Shown: piece after piece, positions 52,162 to 59,535 of the stretch | How the letters are laid out: each line of letters starts with the position of its first letter | Numbering within the stretch: the stretch's first letter is position 1 | Source of the DNA: CAZCAC01 sp964496575 | GTDB taxonomy: Bacteria > Planctomycetota > UBA1135 > GCA-002686595 | Direction: 5' to 3' | Length of the DNA: 64,000 bases | Assembly: GCA_964496575.1 (NCBI GenBank) | Contig: CAZCAC010000032.1 | Coordinates: 13,044-77,043, forward strand | The notes under the pieces: generated by a model | Told to the model about the DNA's origin: nothing | The model's database searches: none | Seen by the model: only the letters and a program-made list of their open reading frames with translations | Made by a program: the position numbers and the translations under genes

Positions 52162-52431
52162 TGTAGTCTCCTCTGGAAAAGGGGGCAGTCAGGGTACTCG
52201 GAGGAGGAGCGGGCGCCAATGGGGAGGCGGGTCGGAGGCGGAGATTTCGAGTGGACGGCCTCCGGAAGGCGGAGAGGCGGCGTCCCTCGCTCCGGCGAAT
52301 TCTCCGGGAATCTCTGAGCCTCGGAATCCCCAGACGGCCCCTCTTCGGTTGGACCGGCCCGGATGGGGCGCGCGACGCCCGCACCGAGCTGGTACGCGGT
52401 CATCAGGAGAATCCCATTCCGGAGGAAGGTC

Positions 52432-54522
52432 ATGCTCACTCAATTCGTCGTTCCCTGTCTCCTCGCCACGGCGCCGCTCCAGTCGGGTGACCCGGGCGCC
52501 GAAGAGGTGCTCTCCGTTCACCAGACATCGCCGCTACCCGCGCCTACTCACCTCTGGATCGACTACGACGGTGACGGCCTGCGCGATCTCCACGTGCTCA
52601 CCCCCGGTGCGCCGGATCGGTTGTCGAAGAACCTCGGGGCGGCCGGCTTCGAGGAAGTCACCGCGGATGCCGGGCTCGCCGACCTCGCCAGCGCGCGTCG
52701 CGCGTTCTGGCGCGACTTCGACGGCAACGGCTCCCCCGATCTGCTCTCGCTGGGTGGAGACGGCGCGCTACGCCTGTTCCAGAACCTCGGAACGGGATCC
52801 TTCGAGGAGATCTCGGCCAGCGCCGGCCTCGAGACCATCCGGGGGGTCCGTGCGGTGATCGTCCTCGACGTCGACCAGGACGGGCTGCCCGACCTCGATC
52901 TCGTCGCCGGCGACCGCGCGCTGCTCCTGCACAACACCGGACGGGGGAGCTTCGAGCGCGTCGAGCTCGATCTGCCACTGGTCGCCAGTGGCTCGCCGGC
53001 ACCGGGGCTCCTGCCCCCAGGCGATCCCGAGGTGATTCCCGAGCCCGCCGAGGAAGGCCGGCCCGCGGCACCGGACAAGAGCCCTCCCGGAACACGGAAG
53101 CCCCTGGGTGCGCCCGGGTCCTCGAGCTCTCGTCGAAGTCCGCCGGGCGTCACCGTGCAGCCCTTCGGTAGCACGCCCAGCCCCAGCCCCGCCGCCACCT
53201 TCTGCGCCGACGAGATCGTCGACCAGGCGGGCGGGCCGTGTCTCGAGGCCAGCACGATTCCCCTGCCCGGGTTGCTCTACCCGCTCGGGATCGACTTCTG
53301 CGTCGATGGAAACGGCCGGGTCGGACTCGGGACCCTCGCACCGACCTCGCAGCTCCACCTCCACAACCAGTACGACAGCCGGCTCACCATCGAGGCCGAT
53401 ACCGACAACGTCGACGAAAACGACAACGCCCAGATCCGGCTCTCGCAGGACGGCGGCGGAGTCATCGGCAAGATCGGCTACCGCGACGGTTCCAACCAGC
53501 TCGAGATCATCAACGGAGGAACGGATGGAGCGAGCCAGATCATCTTCGGCACCCAGAGCGTGGATCGGATGATCGTGGACGCCGCCGGCAATGTCGGCAT
53601 CGGCGGGTCGCTCTCTCCCAGCGCCCTGCTGGACGTCGCGGGCCATCTCGAGACGGAGAGCCTGAGCGTCTCCTCCACCGACCTGGTGACCAACCTCAAC
53701 GCCGACCGGCTCGACGGCTTCCACGCCTCGTCGTTCAGCCAGTTCGGGACCCAGGTGGATTCGAGCGAGATCGCCGATGGAACCGTGAGCTCGGTCGACC
53801 TCAGTTCCACACTCACCATCCAGAGCCTGACCACGCCCGGGACCCTGAATGCCCTGAGCAACGTGAGCGTCGGGGGAAACCTCGGGACCCAGACGCTGAG
53901 CGTCGCCTCCACCACCCTGGTTCCCAACCTCAACGCCGATCGACTCGATGGCTATCACGCCTCGGTATTCAGTCAGTTCGGTTCCCAGGTGGACTCGAGC
54001 GAGATCGCCAACGGAACCGTGCAATCGGTCGATCTGGCCAGCACGCTCTCCATCGACGACCTGACCACCAGCTCATTGTCCTTCGGGGACAGTACGAGCA
54101 TGGACACCGCCGCGATCAATCCCGGAGTGGCCCAGAACCACAGGTCGACCGGTTTCAGTCTGAGCACTTCATGGCAAAACGTCCTGTCGAGGACGATCAC
54201 CTGCCCCGCTGCCGGCTACGTGCTGGCGATCGGCACCTGCGAGCTCGCCTCGCAGACCAACAGCTACACCGGTGGGGACATCTCCGTTTCCAGTACCTCG
54301 GGAAGTCCGAGCAGCGTTCAGAACAGCTGGGGCATGGATCGTGTGAACGACACCTCCGCTCACACGACCGTTCCCATTCAGCACGTGATGCAGGTGACGT
54401 CCTCGGGCGACAAGACCTTCTACCTCGTCGCCAGGGAGTCCACCGGTGGCAACACTCGCACGGACGGGGCGACGCTCACCCTGGTGTACATCCCGAAGGC
54501 CTACGGGGCTATCTCCCCCTGA
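52432..54522 (+). CDS. Secreted FG-GAP-type protein with tail-fibre-like repeats
   Basis: 696 residues from ATG 52432, with GGAGGAAGG upstream and an N-terminal signal-like segment (LTQFVVPCLLATAPLQS). Residues about 35-180 contain FG-GAP/VCBS-like Asp-rich units (LWIDYDGDGLRDLHVLTPGA, FWRDFDGNGSPDLLSLGGDG) that bind calcium. A Pro/Ser-rich linker follows, then a beta-helical region. This includes two direct copies of a 78-residue unit with NLNADRLDG and SQFGTQVDSSEIADGT, like phage tail-fibre or collar sequences. The C terminus is a head-like beta domain. It is probably a surface or adhesive protein. Confidence 0.78.
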   Translation: MLTQFVVPCLLATAPLQSGDPGAEEVLSVHQTSPLPAPTHLWIDYDGDGLRDLHVLTPGAPDRLSKNLGAAGFEEVTADAGLADLASARRAFWRDFDGNGSPDLLSLGGDGALRLFQNLGTGSFEEISASAGLETIRGVRAVIVLDVDQDGLPDLDLVAGDRALLLHNTGRGSFERVELDLPLVASGSPAPGLLPPGDPEVIPEPAEEGRPAAPDKSPPGTRKPLGAPGSSSSRRSPPGVTVQPFGSTPSPSPAATFCADEIVDQAGGPCLEASTIPLPGLLYPLGIDFCVDGNGRVGLGTLAPTSQLHLHNQYDSRLTIEADTDNVDENDNAQIRLSQDGGGVIGKIGYRDGSNQLEIINGGTDGASQIIFGTQSVDRMIVDAAGNVGIGGSLSPSALLDVAGHLETESLSVSSTDLVTNLNADRLDGFHASSFSQFGTQVDSSEIADGTVSSVDLSSTLTIQSLTTPGTLNALSNVSVGGNLGTQTLSVASTTLVPNLNADRLDGYHASVFSQFGSQVDSSEIANGTVQSVDLASTLSIDDLTTSSLSFGDSTSMDTAAINPGVAQNHRSTGFSLSTSWQNVLSRTITCPAAGYVLAIGTCELASQTNSYTGGDISVSSTSGSPSSVQNSWGMDRVNDTSAHTTVPIQHVMQVTSSGDKTFYLVARESTGGNTRTDGATLTLVYIPKAYGAISP
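53653..54087 (+). repeat. Two tandem copies of a 234-bp (78-codon) unit
   Basis: The first copy runs from 53653 to 53886 and the second from 53887 to about 54087, where the last 11 codons are lost. Conserved core LVxNLNADRLDGxHAS and SQFGxQVDSSEIAxGTV. The shared DNA CAACCTCAACGCCGA starts at 53691 and 53925. The unit is inside the FG-GAP-type gene. Confidence 0.85.
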
Positions 54523-54656
54523 GTGGTCGAGTTGGTAGCCGCACCGCCTCGGTCTCCGACGCTTCCGCGAACGCGAAGGCGACGGAGACTTCGAGGTATC
54601 GCAGGAACGTGGCAGAATGCGGTGCCCTGACCCCGCACGCTGTCCACGAACTCTCC

Positions 54657-57254
54657 ATGCACCACCGCACCTCCATCCTCGCTCTCGCCGCCCCGTGTCT
54701 CGCCGGCTGTGTCTCCACCTCGCCTGTTCCCGTGGAGCTGGTGCGCGACGCCGACTACCGCCCCTGGACCGCGCCGGAGGCGGATCGGCAGGTCGTCGAC
54801 TTCCGCTACTCGCCGCAGACGTGGGACACCTCGATCTGCCTGCCCGACGATCCGCAGAAGGCGCTGGTCTCCGAGAAGGGCGAGCTCCTGATCGACTACC
54901 CGGGGAAGTTCACGCGCTTCCGGACGCGGATCGGCTGGCTGCACGTGGGCGAGGTGGATCGCCTGGTGCACGAGCTCGAGGATCCACGCGTGCCCATCGT
55001 CACCTCGAGCTGGGGTCCGTACCAGGGCGACGGTCGGGTCTCGACGGTCGCCTTCACCGTCGCTCCAGATGCACCGCTGCCCGTGGCCGGGGAGCTCCCG
55101 CTCCCGGTGGTTCACGCCGTCGGACCGCAGCGCGCCGAGCCGGGGTGGGGCAAGCCCGCCACTGGCGCGACGGCGGCCTTCCACGACATCGTCGTGGGCT
55201 GGGACGACGTGATCGCCTACCGACTGCCCACCTTTCAGGGGGGCGGCGTCATCGCGCTGGGTTTCATCGAGAGCTATCACCGCGACGCCGGGACGCGGGT
55301 CATGGAGGTTCGCATCGAGGGCGAGCATCGAGGCACCGTGGACCCGATCGCCGACTTCGGACTGAACCAGCCCGGCGTGCTGCTCTTCCCGTCCGCGGAC
55401 GAGGACGGCGATGGCGAGATCCTCGTCGAGGTGCTCTGTACCGAGGACTCTCCGGACGGAAACGCCACTCTGGCGGCGCTGTGGGCCTTCGAGGAGCGGG
55501 ACATCGACGCGCGAACCCTCGTCGACGGAACCTGCTCGGTGACGCCGACGGCCTTCCTCGACTGCGGCAGCGGCCGCCGCTACGCCGGAGTGCCGCGGGC
55601 GGATGTGCTGCGCTTCCTCGACGGCGCGCACGTGGAGACCGAGATCGTCGTCGACTCCGAGGACCCACTGGAGCTCGCCGAGGATCGGCGGCACGTGCTG
55701 GTCGACGGCGTGCCCTTCCTAGCCTTCACCGCGGCCTGGACCAACGTCGAGCACGATGGAGGCGAGCGCTGGATCTTCCGCTTCGACCGCAAGCTGGAGG
55801 AGGTCGCCGTGGTCGTCGCCTCGGGTTTCGGCATCGGCGACGTCGACGTCGACTGGGTCCGGGACCGGGAAGACGAGACGCGGCGCTTCTGGCGCGAGCT
55901 CGACCTGCCCTACGACGTGATCCACGTCCCCGACCCGCGGGTCCAGCGACTGCTCGAGACCTCGATCCGCAACATCTGGCAGGCGCGCGAGATGAAGGAA
56001 GGCCTGCCCTCCTTCCAGGTCGGCCCGACCTGCTACCGCGGTCTGTGGGTCGTCGACGGCGCCTTCCTGCTCGAGGCGGTCACCTATCTCGGTCGCGGCG
56101 AGGAGGCGCGCGCGGGGATCGATCACCTGCTCACCTTCCAGAAGGAGGACGGCTCGTTCGAGATCCTGAATGCCTACTGGAAGGAGAACGGGATCGTGCT
56201 CTACATCCTCTACCGGCACGCGCTCCTGACCGGCGACCTCGACTGGCTCGAGGAGCGCTGGCCGGTGGTCGAGGGGATCGTCGCCGCGATCGGTAATCTG
56301 CGCGAGCGCTCGCGGGAGGACCTCGAGGCCGTGTACGCGGGACTCCTGCCCCCCGGCTTCCCGGACGGTGGTGTCGGCGGCGTGCACCCCGAGTACACCA
56401 ACGTCTACTGGTGCCTCGCCGGATTGCGGGCAGCATCGGAGGCGGCGTCGTTGCTCGGTCGGACCGAGCAGGCGGCCACGTGGCGGGAGGAGTTCGTCGA
56501 TCTCCTGTCCCTCTTCCGCGAACGCTCCGCGCCCACGCGACTCGACCAGGGCGACGGAACGTACGCGCTGCCGATCCTGATGGAGCCCGACCCCGGCATC
56601 GACCCGGTTCGCGGCCAGTGGGCCTTCTGCCACGCGGTCTACCCGGGACAGGTCTTTCCGCCGGAAGATCCGCTGGTGCGCGGGAACCTGCGCCTGATGG
56701 ACGCCGCCGAGTGCGAGGGGCTCGTCTTCGGCACCGGCTGGCTGGCGCAGGGGATCTGGAACTACTTCGCGTCCTTCTACGCCCACGCGCACCTGTGGGC
56801 GGGGCACGGCGAGAAGGCGGCGGACGTGCTGTACGCCTTCGCGAACCACGCCTCGCCGCTGGGCGCCTGGCGCGAGGAGCAGATGCCGCAGGGGCAGGGC
56901 GAACGGATCGTCGGCGACATGCCGCACAACTGGGCGAGCGCCGAGTTCGTCCGCCTGGTGCGCGGCCTGGTCGTGCTCGAACGCGGAGACGAGCTGCACC
57001 TGCTCGAGGGCTTGCCGCGCGCCTGGGTCGTGCCCGGGGCCGAGCTGCGCCTCGACGGGGTGGAGACGGACTTCGGTACGATCGATCTCGAGCTCGTGGT
57101 CGATGCCGCCGGCACGTCAGCGACGCTCTCGGTGAACCCGGAGTGGCGGCACGCCCCGTCCCGGATCGTGATCCACGCCGGTGCCTGGGCGAGGGACGTG
57201 CAGCTCGGGGAAGCGTCCCGAGCTGGGGTCTGCACGGCATCCTTCTCGATGTAG
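54657..57254 (+). CDS. Lipoprotein six-hairpin glycosidase-like protein
   Basis: 865 residues from ATG 54657, with a lipoprotein signal and lipobox LAGC (Cys18). The N-terminal 430 residues are beta-rich. From about residue 440 an (alpha/alpha)6-barrel follows, with VQRLLETSIRNIWQAREMKE, CYRGLWVVDGAFLLEAVTYL, WVVDGAF and HASPLGAWREEQM. The pattern is that of GH15/GH63/GH78/GH95-like six-hairpin glycosidases, and a final beta segment closes the protein. The exact family and sugar are uncertain. The cognate binding residues cannot be set by eye. It should be anchored in the outer membrane or the periplasm. Confidence 0.78.
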   Translation: MHHRTSILALAAPCLAGCVSTSPVPVELVRDADYRPWTAPEADRQVVDFRYSPQTWDTSICLPDDPQKALVSEKGELLIDYPGKFTRFRTRIGWLHVGEVDRLVHELEDPRVPIVTSSWGPYQGDGRVSTVAFTVAPDAPLPVAGELPLPVVHAVGPQRAEPGWGKPATGATAAFHDIVVGWDDVIAYRLPTFQGGGVIALGFIESYHRDAGTRVMEVRIEGEHRGTVDPIADFGLNQPGVLLFPSADEDGDGEILVEVLCTEDSPDGNATLAALWAFEERDIDARTLVDGTCSVTPTAFLDCGSGRRYAGVPRADVLRFLDGAHVETEIVVDSEDPLELAEDRRHVLVDGVPFLAFTAAWTNVEHDGGERWIFRFDRKLEEVAVVVASGFGIGDVDVDWVRDREDETRRFWRELDLPYDVIHVPDPRVQRLLETSIRNIWQAREMKEGLPSFQVGPTCYRGLWVVDGAFLLEAVTYLGRGEEARAGIDHLLTFQKEDGSFEILNAYWKENGIVLYILYRHALLTGDLDWLEERWPVVEGIVAAIGNLRERSREDLEAVYAGLLPPGFPDGGVGGVHPEYTNVYWCLAGLRAASEAASLLGRTEQAATWREEFVDLLSLFRERSAPTRLDQGDGTYALPILMEPDPGIDPVRGQWAFCHAVYPGQVFPPEDPLVRGNLRLMDAAECEGLVFGTGWLAQGIWNYFASFYAHAHLWAGHGEKAADVLYAFANHASPLGAWREEQMPQGQGERIVGDMPHNWASAEFVRLVRGLVVLERGDELHLLEGLPRAWVVPGAELRLDGVETDFGTIDLELVVDAAGTSATLSVNPEWRHAPSRIVIHAGAWARDVQLGEASRAGVCTASFSM

Positions 57255-57273
57255 TCGAGGTCACCTGCTCGAC
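57254..57273. terminator. Weak hairpin between convergent genes
   Basis: GTCGAG (57254-57259) and CTCGAC (57268-57273) form a 6-bp stem around GTCACCTG. It lies between the glycosidase stop and the end of the PD40 gene. Confidence 0.35.
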
Positions 57274-57289
57274 CAACTCGAGGATCCGC

Positions 57290-59137
57290 TCAAGGACCGA
57301 AGCTGATTCCGAGCCCGTGACTCAGGTTGAACTCGGCGCCTCCCGCGGGCGGATCCCGGAACCAGAACTGGAAGTTCCAGCTGGATCCCGCAACTATCTT
57401 GGTCGAGTGGGGAGCGACCGTGTTGTCGAGGGTGTAGGTCACGTAACCGGAAGCGCCGGTCGTCACCACCGGCAGCCGCGTGATCCCGCCGCCGGCACAC
57501 CTGAAGCCATTCCCGAAGGGCAACGAGATCCGGCTGCCGCCGTAGTAGAAGATCCCGAACTGCCCGCTCGGCGCCTGCGTGGAGCACAGGATCAGGTCAT
57601 TGTTGCCGACACTCGCACTGCCCTGATAACCGATCATGGCGCCGTTCCCGACCGTGTGCGAGTTCTCCGTCGAGGTGCAGTAGTGCACGGGGGCCGGACC
57701 GTCGGCGCCGACGTCGGTAACCACCACGTCGGTGTTCCCCGCCGTGTCCCCCGACTCGAACTTCGCCAGCGTGGGCACGACGATGTAGCGCCCGTCGTCG
57801 GAGATCCGCGAGCCTACCCCCGCGCCGACGTCGTCGAAGGCCTGCACCCCCCCAGCAGTGAGGAGCCGCCGCAAACCCGTCGCGCCGCTCTCGTCGTAGA
57901 TCCCGTCCTCGTCCCAATCGCGGTCGTAGACGACGATCTCGGAGACGAAGTTGGTGTCGCCCGGGATCATGTTGTCCGAGTCGGTCTTGAAGCTGACGAA
58001 GCGGCCGTCGCGAGAGATCCAGGGCAGGCGCTCGTGGTGATTCGATTGCACGCCCTCGGCGGTCAGACTGAGATTGACCGTCTTCCGGGCGCCGACGAAC
58101 GTCTCGTCGAAGGTTCCGTTCTCGTCCGCATCGCGGTCGTGCAGGAAGATGTCGGTCCTCAGGTTCGTGTCGGTGGCGACCAGGTTGTCCGCGCTGCTGC
58201 CGAAGACGACGTAGCGGCCGGTGCCCGAGATCGCGGGCTTGAAGCTATCGTCGTTGGCCTCGGTGCCGTCGGAAGCGACGCTGACTCGGACGGTCGAGCC
58301 GGTCGTGCGGTCGCGAACGAACACGTCGACGGCGAAGTTGGTATCTGCCACCGAGACCAGGTTGGTCGCCAGGCTGGTGAAAGCCACGTGCATTCCATCG
58401 GAGGACATCGCCGGCGAACCGCTCGACTCATCGGCCTCGTCATCGTCCCAGGTCACGCTGATGAGCTCGGTGAGTCCGCCGGCTACGTCGCGGATGAAGA
58501 TGTCGGAGAAGCCCGTGTCGTCGGGGACGAGGTTGTCGGCAAGGCTGTCGTAACAGATGATCAGGCCGCTCCCCGACATGGCCAGCCCGGTCTCGCCGCT
58601 GTGACCAGAGGAGGCCTGATCCCCTGTGGTCGAGAGATTGACGCGCGTGATCAGCGGTACGCCCTCGTCGTAGGTCCCGTTGTCGTCCACGTCGCGGTCG
58701 ACCACGAAGATGTCCTGTCGGGCATTGGTGTCCCCGGTGACTAGCCACGGGGCCCAGCTCTGGAAGGTGACGTACCGGCCGCTCGAGGAGATCGCGATCT
58801 CGTAGACCGTCCCGCCGAAGTTCGTGACGTAGGCGCCGACGGGGGTGTTGGTGGCGTCGACCGAGAGGCAGGTGGTCGTACCGAGGGTTCGGTCGCGGAC
58901 AAAGATGTCGCGTAGGCCGTTCGTGTCGGCCGCGACCAAGTTCGTCGCGTCCGAGACGAAAGCGATGTGTCGGCCATCAGCCGAGATCGCGACGCCTTGC
59001 TTGCCGCTGTGGTCGTCACCATATGTTCCGTCGCTATGGCGGCTTACCGTAGTGGCGTTCTGCCCCGCGGCTTCGACGCAGAGGAGCAGACAGGCAGTGA
59101 GGATACTCGCCGCGAAAGATCGGTGGTCGGTGTGCAT
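57290..59137 (-). CDS. Secreted PD40/TolB-like propeller with shared C-terminal domain (copy 4)
   Basis: 615 residues from ATG 59137, with AGAGGACC upstream and a signal peptide (TACLLLCVEAAGQ). The N-terminal 480 residues contain six to seven propeller blades with the pattern ISADGRHIAFVSDATNLVAA followed by DIFVRDR, as in WD40-like/TolB proteins. From residue 484 the shared domain begins with VHYCTSTENS, then GNGFRCAGGGITRLPVV, FQFWFRDPPAGGAEFNLS and HGLGISFGP. The early CPCGN segment is absent, as in copy 3. It is divergent from a small gene at 59317. Confidence 0.82.
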   Translation of the reverse strand: MHTDHRSFAASILTACLLLCVEAAGQNATTVSRHSDGTYGDDHSGKQGVAISADGRHIAFVSDATNLVAADTNGLRDIFVRDRTLGTTTCLSVDATNTPVGAYVTNFGGTVYEIAISSSGRYVTFQSWAPWLVTGDTNARQDIFVVDRDVDDNGTYDEGVPLITRVNLSTTGDQASSGHSGETGLAMSGSGLIICYDSLADNLVPDDTGFSDIFIRDVAGGLTELISVTWDDDEADESSGSPAMSSDGMHVAFTSLATNLVSVADTNFAVDVFVRDRTTGSTVRVSVASDGTEANDDSFKPAISGTGRYVVFGSSADNLVATDTNLRTDIFLHDRDADENGTFDETFVGARKTVNLSLTAEGVQSNHHERLPWISRDGRFVSFKTDSDNMIPGDTNFVSEIVVYDRDWDEDGIYDESGATGLRRLLTAGGVQAFDDVGAGVGSRISDDGRYIVVPTLAKFESGDTAGNTDVVVTDVGADGPAPVHYCTSTENSHTVGNGAMIGYQGSASVGNNDLILCSTQAPSGQFGIFYYGGSRISLPFGNGFRCAGGGITRLPVVTTGASGYVTYTLDNTVAPHSTKIVAGSSWNFQFWFRDPPAGGAEFNLSHGLGISFGP

Positions 59138-59316
59138 GGTCCTCTTTCTCCAGATCCTCGGGTCTCGTGGTTGGTTGCTGGTGGCGCTCTCGCGGCACGC
59201 GTTCCGTGTCTCTTGGGGTACAGCCGGTTTGGATCGCTCGATGTGACACGAACCCGGCGAGAACGCGAGTCGCGCCCGTAGCCAGCCGTGAGGAGCGGGG
59301 TTACGACCGTTCCACG

Positions 59317-59526
59317 ATGACACGGCACATACCGATCTGTGGCCTCGCTGCTGCTCTTGTCGCTTTACTCCTCGGTCCGACCGGTCACGCCCAGGAGCGG
59401 ACCGTCGACGCGAGGCCCCTCGACCGTGTCAAGCTGAAGGCGCCGGAGATCCACGGTGGCTTCAAGGTACGGTGTCAGGGCAGCTTCCCCGCATCCGCGC
59501 CACGGGAGAGCTTCAACCAGGAGTGA
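59317..59526 (+). CDS. Short secreted protein, possibly a truncated gene
   Basis: 69 residues from ATG 59317. The N-terminal signal (CGLAAALVALLLGPTGHA) is clear, but only about 43 residues follow (RPLDRVKLKAPEIHGGFKVR and on), and then the frame stops. The mature part looks like the start of a larger secreted protein cut short, rather than a complete small protein. The gene ends 10 bp before the convergent SGNH-glycosidase gene. I do not recognise a family. Confidence 0.45.
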   Translation: MTRHIPICGLAAALVALLLGPTGHAQERTVDARPLDRVKLKAPEIHGGFKVRCQGSFPASAPRESFNQE

Positions 59527-59535
59527 GAGGTTCGG

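Noticed and set aside
52162..52431. A possible small gene between the ferritin-like and FG-GAP genes.
   Set aside because: All frames give Pro/Arg/Ser-rich sequence without a signal, domain or ribosome binding site; treated as a divergent promoter region.
53238..54656. The frame of the glycosidase gene stays open for 1.4 kb upstream of 54657.
   Set aside because: It is a shadow of the FG-GAP gene in another frame: its product is Arg-rich low-complexity sequence, and a lipoprotein start is present at 54657.
54523..54656. Possible sigma-54 promoter before the glycosidase gene (GTGGCAGAATGCGGTGC).
   Set aside because: It lacks the conserved GG-N10-GC spacing with TTGC(A/T), so it is likely chance.
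56411..58744. 777-codon plus-strand frame spanning the glycosidase end and the PD40 gene.
   Set aside because: It crosses two clear genes in other frames and has no recognisable domain; the first part is Arg-rich shadow.
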